A stretch of 64,000 nt of DNA, from contig NZ_JAATVW010000007.1 in the NCBI RefSeq assembly GCF_011947225.1, positions 124,001 through 188,000 of the forward strand, read 5' to 3'. A model generated the notes under the pieces. It was not told the DNA's origin, did no database searches, and was given only the letters and a program-made list of their open reading frames with translations. Shown here in pieces: positions 41,365 to 49,393 of the stretch (the stretch's first letter is position 1; each line of letters opens with the position of its first letter). The position numbers and the translations under genes were made by a program. Source of the stretch: Planosporangium flavigriseum. Lineage in GTDB: Bacteria > Actinomycetota > Actinomycetes > Mycobacteriales > Micromonosporaceae.

Positions 41365-42360
41365 ATGTACGCGCGCTGGGGACTGACGATCCCGCTGACA
41401 GGGGTACCACTCCGAGCACACGCGCCGCTACTTGCTGCGCTGGCCGACGCCGGCTACACGGACGTGTGGACCTCGGAGGTGGCTGGCACTGACGCGTTCA
41501 CGCCGCTGGCGCTGGCGTCGACGTGGGCGCCGGCGCTGCGGCTCGGCACCGCGATCGCACCCGTGTTCACCCGCGGACCGGGTCTGCTCGCGATGACGGC
41601 CGCGGCCCTCGCGGAGGTCGCGCCTGACCGGTTCCGCCTGGGCATCGGCGCGTCGTCGCCGGTCGTGGTCGAAGACTGGAATACGCAGTCCTTTGTGGAC
41701 CCCTTCGGGCGTACCCGTGACACCCTGCGGTTCCTGAAGCGGGCCCTCGCCGGCGAGATGGTCGACGAGCAGTATCCGACATTCACCGTGCGGCGGTTCA
41801 AGCTGGAGCGGCCACCGGCGAGCCCGCCACCGATCCTGCTGGCGGCGCTGCGCTCACGCATGCTGCGGCTGGCCGCTGCGGAGGCGGACGGGGTCATCCT
41901 GAACTGGCTGGCCGCCAGCGACCTGCCCCGGGTGCGGGCCGAGTTGGAAGGCGCGAAGGACGGATTCGAGACCGTCGCCCGGATCTTCGTGTGCCCGACT
42001 GATGACCAGCGGTACGCGCGCGAGCTGGGCCGACGCATGATCGCCGGGTACCTGACCGTTCCGGCGTACGCGGCGTTCCATCGCTGGTTGGGCCGCGGTG
42101 AGCTGCTCGAACCGATGTGGCGGGCGTGGGAGGCGGGGGACCGGCGGGCGGCGACGGCCGCGATCCCGGACGAGGTGGTCGACGCGCTGGTCCTGTACGG
42201 CTCGCCGCAGGTCTGCCGGCAGAAAATCGAGGAGTACGTGCGCCAGGGCGTGCAGACGCCGGTGATCGCGCTGTTGCCCACCCCGGCGTTGGCGTCGGGG
42301 GAGGGCGGTGTGCTGGAAACCGTGCTGCTCGATCTGGCGCCGCCATACACGGAGGTGTGA
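41365..42360 (+). CDS. LLM-class F420-dependent oxidoreductase
   Basis: 331 residues, ATG 41365. Luciferase-like TIM barrel with the F420 family pattern: MYARWGLTIPLTGVPLRAHA, LGTAIAPVFTRGP, FRLGIGASSPVVVEDWN, DTLRFLKRALAGE. The substrate is unknown. The SDR gene starts 3 bp downstream, suggesting a joint oxidoreductive pathway. Confidence 0.9.
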   Translation: MYARWGLTIPLTGVPLRAHAPLLAALADAGYTDVWTSEVAGTDAFTPLALASTWAPALRLGTAIAPVFTRGPGLLAMTAAALAEVAPDRFRLGIGASSPVVVEDWNTQSFVDPFGRTRDTLRFLKRALAGEMVDEQYPTFTVRRFKLERPPASPPPILLAALRSRMLRLAAAEADGVILNWLAASDLPRVRAELEGAKDGFETVARIFVCPTDDQRYARELGRRMIAGYLTVPAYAAFHRWLGRGELLEPMWRAWEAGDRRAATAAIPDEVVDALVLYGSPQVCRQKIEEYVRQGVQTPVIALLPTPALASGEGGVLETVLLDLAPPYTEV

Positions 42361-42363
42361 GCG

Positions 42364-43155
42364 ATGCGAGTGGACGGACGCGTGGTCGTCATCACCGGCG
42401 CGGCGGGCGGGATCGGCGCGGCCCTGGCGCGGCGGTTCGCGGCCGAGGGCGCGGCTGGGATCGTACTGTCTGATCTTGATCTGGACGCGGTGACGGCGCT
42501 GGCCGGTGAGCTGAAGGTCGACGCGCAGGGCGTCCGCACGGATGTCACGGTCTCCGACGAGGTCCGGGCGCTCGTCGACGCCGCGCTGCGGCGGTACGGT
42601 CGCGTCGACCTGTTCTGCTCCAATGCCGGGATCACGACCGGGATCGGGCTGGAGGACGGTGACGCGCTCTGGCAGCGGTCGTGGGCGGTCAATGTCCAGG
42701 CCCATGTGTACGCGGCGCGCGCGGTGCTGCCGGCGATGCTCGAACGCGGCGAGGGGTACCTGCTGCAGACCTGCTCCGCGGCCGGCCTGCTCACGGCCGT
42801 GGGCGACGCGCCGTACACGGTCACCAAGCACGCCGCGGTCGCACTTGCCGAGTGGCTGTCCATCACGTATGGCGACCGGGGGATCCGGGTCAGCGCGCTG
42901 TGCCCGCAGGGCGTCGATACGCCGATGCTGCGCGACGGTCTCGACGCCGGCCACGTCGGGGCCCGCGTGACGGCCGCGTCCGGTGCGGTGCTGTCACCCG
43001 ACGACGTGGCCGACGCGGTGATCGCCGGGCTCGCCGACGAGCGGTTCCTGATCCTGCCGCACCCGGAGGTCGGCACCTACCTGGCGCACAAGACGCAGAA
43101 TCCGGACCGATGGCTGGCGGGCATGCGCCGGCTCGCTGGGGGAATTGCCGGGTAG
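42364..43155 (+). CDS. SDR family oxidoreductase
   Basis: 263 residues, ATG 42364. NAD(P) motif [11 protein letters not shown] in CSNAGITTG, Ser in LLQTCSAAG, and Tyr-X3-Lys in YTVTKHAA. Classical SDR with unknown substrate, cotranscribed with the LLM gene and followed by a terminator hairpin. Confidence 0.92.
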   Translation: MRVDGRVVVITGAAGGIGAALARRFAAEGAAGIVLSDLDLDAVTALAGELKVDAQGVRTDVTVSDEVRALVDAALRRYGRVDLFCSNAGITTGIGLEDGDALWQRSWAVNVQAHVYAARAVLPAMLERGEGYLLQTCSAAGLLTAVGDAPYTVTKHAAVALAEWLSITYGDRGIRVSALCPQGVDTPMLRDGLDAGHVGARVTAASGAVLSPDDVADAVIAGLADERFLILPHPEVGTYLAHKTQNPDRWLAGMRRLAGGIAG

Positions 43156-43160
43156 GTCCA

Positions 43161-43179
43161 CGATCGGTTCATCCGATCG
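43161..43179 (+). terminator. Hairpin after the SDR gene
   Basis: CGATCGG (43161-43167) and CCGATCG (43173-43179) around TTCAT, 5 bp after the SDR stop. Confidence 0.55.
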
Positions 43180-43234
43180 AGGGATACAACCACATCTATT
43201 CATCTCTGCTGATCGACACCTGTGGGCGTTGTCA

Positions 43235-43248
43235 TTACCGTGTGGTAA
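43235..43248. promoter_or_regulatory. Palindrome upstream of the subtilase gene
   Basis: TTACC-gtgt-GGTAA, perfect 5-bp arms in a locally AT-rich area about 85 bp upstream of the subtilase start; TTGTCA (43229-43234) just before it could be a -35. Candidate operator/promoter region. Confidence 0.35.
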
Positions 43249-43332
43249 CCGGCTGCCCGCCGCCCTCGCGACATCCAGCCGCGATCTTCAGGCGGGAACG
43301 GCCGGGTGTCGTCACGCAGAGAGGATCCCCCT

Positions 43333-44811
43333 GTGCGCCGAACCGCCCCGATACTCCTGAGCGCACTCCTGGCCGGCAGTGCGCTCCTGACCGGCATGGC
43401 GCTGGTGCCCACCGCTCCGGCGCGGGCGAGCAATCCGCTCGCCCCGGTATCGAGTTTGCTGTCCCAGCAGTTGACCAACCTCACCGGCACCCTCCCGGTG
43501 TTCGTCCACGGCACCAGCATCGCCGCCGCCCGGCAGGCGGTCACCGACTCCGGGCTCACGCTCGTCACCACCTGGAACACGATCGGCGTCGCGGTCGCCC
43601 GTGGCAACGCCGGCCAGATCGCGGCCGTCCGCGCGCGCAGCGGCGTCACGTACGTGGAAGGCGACCAGGCGATCAAGCCGTACCTGTCCACATCGAACGT
43701 TGCCACGCGGGGAGAGCAAGCCCGCACACAGCTTCGCGACGCCCAGGGCCGACCGATCGACGGCCGTGGTGTGTCGGCCGCGATCATCGACACCGGCGTG
43801 GACGGCACTCACCCGTTCTTCAAGAATGCCGACGGCTCCAGCGCCGTCAAGCTCAACCTGAAGAATGTCTGCGGTCCGCTGACCGATGTGGGGCTGTCCC
43901 TCCCCGTACCCAACGACACGTGCTTCGCCGACCTGACGGCGGTCAACGACACCGACACGCTATCGGCGGGCGGGCACGGTACGCACGTCGCGGGCATCGT
44001 CGCCGGTCGGGACACCCAGCTCACCGACGGGACGAAGCTGCACGGCGCGGCGCCCGGCGCCACCCTCATCAGCCTGTCGGTCGGCGCGGGCCTGAGCATC
44101 TTCGGCGCGGACAGCGCCCTGAACTGGGTACTGGAGCACCACGCGAACCCCTGCGCCGGCTGCCCGCCGATCAAGGTCACCAACAACTCGTACGGCCCGA
44201 GCGGCGGCGGCACGTTCGACCCGAACTCGGCGACGGTGAAACTCCAACGGGCGCTGGTCGCGGCGGGCGTGGTCACCGCCTGGGCGGCCGGCAACGACGG
44301 CCCGAACAACAGTGCCACGAACCCGCCGGGCCAGGACCCGACCGGCGGCATCATCATGGTCGCGTCCTACGACGACCAGAGCACCGGTACCCGCGACGGC
44401 GCCGTGTCCGACTTCTCCAGCCGTGGCGCGGCGGGCCACCCCGAAACGTACCCGGACATCTCCGCGCCCGGATCGAACATCACGTCGTCGTGCCGGCTGT
44501 ACCTGGTGATCTGCTCCACCGGCGCGGATCCGCACAACGGCCCCGGGCTGCTGGACCTCGGCACGTTCAACACCATCAGCGGCACCTCGATGGCGACGCC
44601 GCACATCGTCGGCATCGTGGCCCAACTGTTCCAGTTGGCGCCGAACGCGACGCCGGCCCAGATCGAGAACGCGATCAAGTCGACGGCGTACAAGTTCGCC
44701 AACGGCGCGCCGTACGAGACCGTCGGCTCGTACACCACCTCCGTTGACAAGGGAACCGGGCTGGTCGACGCGTACGCCGCGGCGCAGAGCCTCGGCGCGA
44801 AGCCGGCCTGA
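43333..44811 (+). CDS. Secreted S8 subtilisin-like serine protease
   Basis: 492 residues, GTG start with GAGAGG upstream. Signal peptide (TAPILLSALLAGSALLTGMA, cut after ARA), an inhibitor_I9-like propeptide (about 60-120, PVFVHGTSIAAARQAV), then the catalytic domain: Asp IIDTGVDGTHPF, His GGHGTHVAG, Asn region WAAGNDGPN, Ser SGTSMATPH. Secreted and self-activated. It ends at a GC-rich repeat region next to the convergent transglutaminase-like gene. Confidence 0.93.
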   Translation: MRRTAPILLSALLAGSALLTGMALVPTAPARASNPLAPVSSLLSQQLTNLTGTLPVFVHGTSIAAARQAVTDSGLTLVTTWNTIGVAVARGNAGQIAAVRARSGVTYVEGDQAIKPYLSTSNVATRGEQARTQLRDAQGRPIDGRGVSAAIIDTGVDGTHPFFKNADGSSAVKLNLKNVCGPLTDVGLSLPVPNDTCFADLTAVNDTDTLSAGGHGTHVAGIVAGRDTQLTDGTKLHGAAPGATLISLSVGAGLSIFGADSALNWVLEHHANPCAGCPPIKVTNNSYGPSGGGTFDPNSATVKLQRALVAAGVVTAWAAGNDGPNNSATNPPGQDPTGGIIMVASYDDQSTGTRDGAVSDFSSRGAAGHPETYPDISAPGSNITSSCRLYLVICSTGADPHNGPGLLDLGTFNTISGTSMATPHIVGIVAQLFQLAPNATPAQIENAIKSTAYKFANGAPYETVGSYTTSVDKGTGLVDAYAAAQSLGAKPA

Positions 44812-44816
44812 CGAGA

Positions 44817-44855
44817 GTGGGGCCGGCGCCGGTCAAGGGGCGGGGCCGGCCCCAC
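44817..44855. terminator. GC-rich hairpin after the subtilase gene
   Basis: GTGGGGCCGGC (44817-44827) pairs with GCCGGCCCCAC (44845-44855), 17-nt loop, 5 bp after the subtilase stop; serves either strand of the convergent pair. Confidence 0.6.
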
Positions 44856-44903
44856 CAGGTCAGCGCCGGCCCCACCGGGTCAGCGCCGGCCCCGGCCCCA
44901 CCA
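44845..44903. repeat. 20-bp direct repeats spanning the transglutaminase-like stop
   Basis: GCCGGCCCCACC-(A/G)-GGTCAGC occurs at 44845-44864 and 44865-44884, and a third, diverged copy starts at 44885. The array crosses the end of the transglutaminase-like gene and encodes its last residues (WWGRGRR). Confidence 0.75.
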
Positions 44904-47144
44904 CACCGGGCGCGGATCGGCTGACCAGAGCAGCCGCCGCCACCACGACCGCCGCGCGCGCAGGTGTTCGACGTACGCGAGGGCTGCTGCTGTGGCCTGG
45001 TCCGCCTGCGCGGCGCTCGCGCCGTCGGGGGCGAACGTCACGACGTTGACCAGCCCCGCGAGCTCGTCGAGCCCCGGCGCCGCTGGGCGAATTGGGGACT
45101 TGAGCTGTTCGTCGGTGCGCTGTTCGTCGGCGGTGCGCGCGGCGTGCTCGGCGATCTCGGTGGCGGCCAGGTGACGGGGCGGCGGCCGGCCGGCCAGCCG
45201 CAGGGCGTCGAGGACCTCCAGCCACGCTCCGATGATGCGGCGGGGCGGATCGCCTTCGTGCAGCCGTCGCCTGCGTTGGGATGTGCGCAGCAGCACCACC
45301 AGGCCGACCGTCAGGACCAGTGCGAGAAACAGCCCGGCGACCACCGCTGCGGCGATCGTGCCCGGCGGGGTCGCGGCGGCGGGCGGCGCGGCCTTGGCGG
45401 AGGGCTTGGGTGGTGCCGAGGACGGCGCGACCGAGGCGGGCGGCGCGGTCGACGGCGGGGGAGTGGAGGGCTCCGGCTTGGGTTTGAAGTCGTCCTCCAC
45501 CGGCCGGGGCTGCGTGTTTGGTTGCGGCAACGGGTTGAACGCCACCCATCCGATTCCGGTGAAGAGCACTTCCGGCCAGGCGAAGGCGTCCGCTCCGCGT
45601 ACCGCGGTGCCGCTCGTGGGCGACCGGAAACCGACCACGACCCGGGTCGGCAGGCCGACCAGTCGGCCGAGGACCGCGAACGCCGCGGCGAACTGCTCCG
45701 ACGTGCCCCGCTGGCCACCGCCGTTGCGCGGGCCGAACAGGAAGAAATTCAGGTTGGGGTAGGCGTGACCGCTGGGCGCGTCCGCCACCAGTTGGTAGTG
45801 CTCGGACAGGAACTGCTCGATCGCCTGTGCGCGCGCGAACGGCGCGCCATTGCCCTCGGTGAGCTGTTCGCTGAGTCGGCGGATCTGCGGCGGTGCCGCG
45901 CCGCCGAGCGTCACGAACCTGGCGACGCCTGGTCCGGTCGGTATGTCGGCGGTGGGCAGCAGGTTGCCGTCGGTCCGGGGTGGCTGCGACACCACCTCGT
46001 ACCGTAGGCCCGACCGTAGCCCTTCGGGCAGCGCGATCGTCCCGCTGGTCTCGTCGAAGGCGACCCGCACCCCGTCGATGCGCTCCGGTACCGCCACGGA
46101 GGGAACCAGCCGGCCGTCGAGTTCGGCGATGGTGATCTGCTGCGTCACGGCCGGTCCGCGCCTACCCGAGCGGGCTCCGCCGGCCGAGGTGGCGTTCGGG
46201 CCGGTGAGCACCCGGCCGGCGCTGCGGTAGGTGGCGCCGACGCGCCAGGTCACGCCGTCGTAGTCGTTGAGCACGGCCAGGCGGGTGACGTATTTGTCAG
46301 CCGACGCACCGGAGATCCGGGCGTCGAACAGGTGCTGGTCCGGATTGAGCGCCCAACCGGACAGGCGTACCAGCGGGTTCTCGTCGAGGGTGTCCAGCCG
46401 TGGGGGAGCGACGTACCGTCGCGGGTCAGTGGGGCGATTGTGGACACCGGCGGCGACGCTCGGCCCGATCGCGGCGACCAGACCGACGCTGACCGTCAGG
46501 CTCGCCGCGGTCCCGAGGGCGAGGCGCAGGCGGAGGGCGTGGCGTTGGGACGCGGTCAGATTGGGCGCGGCGCCGCCACGGGTACCGGCGCTCGCCGCGA
46601 GCGCCAGGGCGACGAGGCCGGCGAAACAGATCGGCTGCCACAGCGCCGCGTTCGCGTTCGGGCCGATCGTGTACAGCACGACGGCGTACAGGAGCGTGGG
46701 CGCCGTGCACGCGAGCAGCACCCGCCGGGCGCGCAGCGCCAGTTCGGCGCTGGTGAGCCCGGCCAACCAGGTCGCGACTACCGGGACCGCGACCGTGTCG
46801 GGCTGCGCCTCAACGGGGATCATCGCGGTCAGGACGCGGGGGATGCCGTTGCGCAGGGCGTCCACGGTCAGCGTCACCAGCGGGCCGTGAATCTGGCCGC
46901 TGGCGGCCGACAGCCGCACGGCCAGCAGCGTGTAGCCGGCGAGGGCGAGGACTGACAGCGGCGCCACGGACCAGGACGGGAGCCGCCGCACCGCGACGCT
47001 CACGATGACCGCACCGACCGCGGCGCCGAGGAACATCCTGGGGCCGAGGCCACCGGCGTAGATGCGTCCCAGCGCCAGTCCGGCGATGGCGAGCATGCCG
47101 GCGAGGGCCGCGGGCACGATCAGCGACCGCAGCGAACGCGTCAC
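44880..47144 (-). CDS. Transglutaminase-like membrane protein, catalytically degenerate (TgpA family)
   Basis: 754 residues; GTG 47144 overlaps the DUF58 stop (GTGA). An N-terminal block of six or so membrane helices (10-240), an extracytoplasmic transglutaminase-like domain (about 430-545), a Pro/Ser linker, one more membrane helix (about 590-615) and a cytoplasmic tail. The usual Cys-His-Asp triad is replaced: Ser482 (RGTSEQFAAAF), Phe521 (DAFAWPEV), Asn537 (AFNPLP). So it is probably a non-enzymatic binding or scaffold protein, not a crosslinker. Last gene of the FnIII-MoxR-DUF58 operon. Confidence 0.88.
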   Translation of the reverse strand: MTRSLRSLIVPAALAGMLAIAGLALGRIYAGGLGPRMFLGAAVGAVIVSVAVRRLPSWSVAPLSVLALAGYTLLAVRLSAASGQIHGPLVTLTVDALRNGIPRVLTAMIPVEAQPDTVAVPVVATWLAGLTSAELALRARRVLLACTAPTLLYAVVLYTIGPNANAALWQPICFAGLVALALAASAGTRGGAAPNLTASQRHALRLRLALGTAASLTVSVGLVAAIGPSVAAGVHNRPTDPRRYVAPPRLDTLDENPLVRLSGWALNPDQHLFDARISGASADKYVTRLAVLNDYDGVTWRVGATYRSAGRVLTGPNATSAGGARSGRRGPAVTQQITIAELDGRLVPSVAVPERIDGVRVAFDETSGTIALPEGLRSGLRYEVVSQPPRTDGNLLPTADIPTGPGVARFVTLGGAAPPQIRRLSEQLTEGNGAPFARAQAIEQFLSEHYQLVADAPSGHAYPNLNFFLFGPRNGGGQRGTSEQFAAAFAVLGRLVGLPTRVVVGFRSPTSGTAVRGADAFAWPEVLFTGIGWVAFNPLPQPNTQPRPVEDDFKPKPEPSTPPPSTAPPASVAPSSAPPKPSAKAAPPAAATPPGTIAAAVVAGLFLALVLTVGLVVLLRTSQRRRRLHEGDPPRRIIGAWLEVLDALRLAGRPPPRHLAATEIAEHAARTADEQRTDEQLKSPIRPAAPGLDELAGLVNVVTFAPDGASAAQADQATAAALAYVEHLRARRSWWRRLLWSADPRPVWWGRGRR

Positions 47145-48331
47145 CACGCCCGGACTCCGTCCCACTCCGCGGCGAAGTCGGCGCCGTCAGCGGCGGACAG
47201 TACGACCATGCCTTCCGTCGGGGCCGGTGCCGACCCGGTCGCACCGAGCGCGCCGAGCGCGCCGACGATGATCGTCGGGTACGCGCCGCGGAGCGACCCG
47301 ACCTGCCCGAGATCGTCGGCCCGGCCCGGCCCGGTGAGGTAGACGAGGGTGTCGCCGAGCCGGCGCTGGCGCAGTCGGGCCGTCGCCTGTGACAACTCGT
47401 CACCATCGCCCGGGCTAGCGCTGTCCCGCAGCTGTGCCTCGGCGAGGAGGTCCAGGTACGGCCGGGTGTCGGTGATGCGCCGGCCGTCGCCGCCAGCCGT
47501 CACGCCGGTGACCGTCTGGAGCGTCAGTGGCAACTCCTCGCGCTGTGCCGCCATGACGATCGACGCGGCCGCCTCGCAGGCGGACTCGAAGCTGTCGGAC
47601 GTACCGCCGCCTAGGCCCGGGTGGGCCACCGGCCGGTCATCGAGGAGCACGACCAGCCGGGGCAGGCTGGTGTCGAGGTGCTCGCGCACCATGAGCTCAC
47701 CCACCCGCGCGCTGGTCCGCCAGTGCACGTGCCGCAGTTCGTCGCCGACCACGTACCCGCGCAGGGTGTCGAACGTGATGGTGCCGTGCGGCACCCGGTC
47801 GACCCGGCCGTCGAGGCTGCGCACCACGCCGACGGGTACCGCCGAGAGCGGGTGAACCTTCGGGTACACCCAGACGCGTGCCGTCTCGCCGTGGGATCGG
47901 GCCATCGTCACCAGGCTGAGCGGGTCACGACGCACGATACGCAGCGGCCCGACGGCGACAACGCCGCGGCGGGCGGTGGGCACCGGGTACTCGGTCACCG
48001 TGTCCTGACCCGGTCGAAGCTGCAGCACCGGTACGGGTACTGTCGCCGGTCCACACCGGTCGTACGCGATGAGCGTCGCCGCCCGCACCCGGTTGGCGTT
48101 GCGCACGGTCAGCGTCATCCGGCTGTCCTCGCCGCGCATGACCCGGTCGGGCTCGGCCCGGCGGGTCACGGCCAGCCGCGGGCGCAGCGCGGCGTAGGCA
48201 TGCGCGAGTAGCACCGCGAGGAGTCCGGCACAGCCCAGCACGGTGAGTTCCGGGTATCCGAACCGGAACCCGGTGGCGAGCAGGATCAGCCCGGCGACGA
48301 GAAGTCCGATGCCGCGCTTGGTGATCGTCAT
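47141..48331 (-). CDS. DUF58 domain membrane protein
   Basis: 396 residues, ATG 48331 behind GGAG. Two N-terminal membrane helices (about 8-50), a beta-rich middle (AVTRRAEPDRVMRGEDSRMT), then DUF58 (LRGYVVGDELRHVHWRTSAR) and a degenerate VWA-like end. Second DUF58 in this window; unlike the first (3114) it is membrane anchored. Coupled to the transglutaminase-like gene. Confidence 0.9.
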   Translation of the reverse strand: MTITKRGIGLLVAGLILLATGFRFGYPELTVLGCAGLLAVLLAHAYAALRPRLAVTRRAEPDRVMRGEDSRMTLTVRNANRVRAATLIAYDRCGPATVPVPVLQLRPGQDTVTEYPVPTARRGVVAVGPLRIVRRDPLSLVTMARSHGETARVWVYPKVHPLSAVPVGVVRSLDGRVDRVPHGTITFDTLRGYVVGDELRHVHWRTSARVGELMVREHLDTSLPRLVVLLDDRPVAHPGLGGGTSDSFESACEAAASIVMAAQREELPLTLQTVTGVTAGGDGRRITDTRPYLDLLAEAQLRDSASPGDGDELSQATARLRQRRLGDTLVYLTGPGRADDLGQVGSLRGAYPTIIVGALGALGATGSAPAPTEGMVVLSAADGADFAAEWDGVRAW

Positions 48332-48347
48332 GGACGGCTCCGACCGA

Positions 48348-49370
48348 TTACGGGGCGGCGGGCGCCGGCACCGGGACCGCCTCGATGACCTCGGTCAGCA
48401 CGTCGAGGGCGGAGACCCCGCGCACCTGGGCGTCCGGAGACAGCAGCAGCCGGTGCGCGAAGACCGGCTCGACCAGGGCCTTGAAGTCCTCCGGGACGAC
48501 GTACGCGCGTCCGGCGGCGAGGGCGTACGCGCGGGCGGCGCGGGTCAGCGCGATGACGCCGCGCGGGCTGACGCCGACGCGGACCTGCGGATGCGTCCGG
48601 GTCGGCGCAGCCAACCGGACAGCGTACGTGAGCAGCGGGTCGGCGACGTGCACCCGCTGGGCGAGCGCGACGAGCTGGGCGACCGTGTCGGTGTCCGCGA
48701 CCGCGGGCAGGGCTTCCGGGCTGTGCCCGATCGCCGCGCCCCGGAGCACGTCGATCTCGACCGCCTCGTCGGGGTACCCCATCGACAGCGTCATCAGGAA
48801 CCGGTCGAGCTGCGCTTCGGGCAGCCGGTAGGTGCCGTCCATCTCGACCGGGTTCTGCGTGGCGACCACCAGGAACGGCCGGGGCACCGGGTGCGGTATC
48901 CCGTCGACGGTGACCTTGCGCTCCTCCATCACCTCGAGCAGCGAGGACTGGGTCTTGGGCGAGGCCCGGTTGATTTCGTCGGCGATGACGATGTTGGCGA
49001 ACACCGGCCCCGGGTGGAACTCGAAGCCGTGGGTGGCCTGGTTGAAGATCGTGACGCCGGTGACGTCGGATGGCAGCAGGTCGGGCGTGAACTGGATCCG
49101 CCGCCACTGCCCCTGCACCGACGCGGCGACCGCCCGGGCCAGGGTCGTCTTTCCCACGCCCGGCACATCTTCGAGCAGGATGTGGCCTTCGGCGAGCAGG
49201 GCCGTGAGGGCGAGCCGCACGACCTGCGGCTTGCCGAGCACGACCGACTCGACGTTGGCGGCCAGCCGGGCGAAGAGCCCGGCGAAGGCGTGTATCTCCT
49301 CGGCGCTGAGCGCGGTGTTGGGCGTGACCGTGCTGCGCCCGACAGTGTTGTGCGGTGGTGCTTGCGTCAC
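48348..49370 (-). CDS. MoxR family AAA+ ATPase
   Basis: 340 residues, GTG start with GAGGAG upstream. Walker A is DVPGVGKT, Walker B IADEINRAS and sensor 1 VVATQNPVEMDGTY. A lid domain with SPRGVIALTRAARAYALAAG. Partner of DUF58 and transglutaminase-like proteins downstream; likely chaperones their complex at the membrane. Confidence 0.93.
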   Translation of the reverse strand: MTQAPPHNTVGRSTVTPNTALSAEEIHAFAGLFARLAANVESVVLGKPQVVRLALTALLAEGHILLEDVPGVGKTTLARAVAASVQGQWRRIQFTPDLLPSDVTGVTIFNQATHGFEFHPGPVFANIVIADEINRASPKTQSSLLEVMEERKVTVDGIPHPVPRPFLVVATQNPVEMDGTYRLPEAQLDRFLMTLSMGYPDEAVEIDVLRGAAIGHSPEALPAVADTDTVAQLVALAQRVHVADPLLTYAVRLAAPTRTHPQVRVGVSPRGVIALTRAARAYALAAGRAYVVPEDFKALVEPVFAHRLLLSPDAQVRGVSALDVLTEVIEAVPVPAPAAP

Positions 49371-49393
49371 GGGGCGGTGCTCCTCAGGATCCT

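Noticed and set aside
42681-44747. 688-codon plus-strand frame overlapping the SDR and subtilase genes
   Set aside because: Low-complexity Arg/Gly sequence; the overlapping frames encode intact enzyme motifs.
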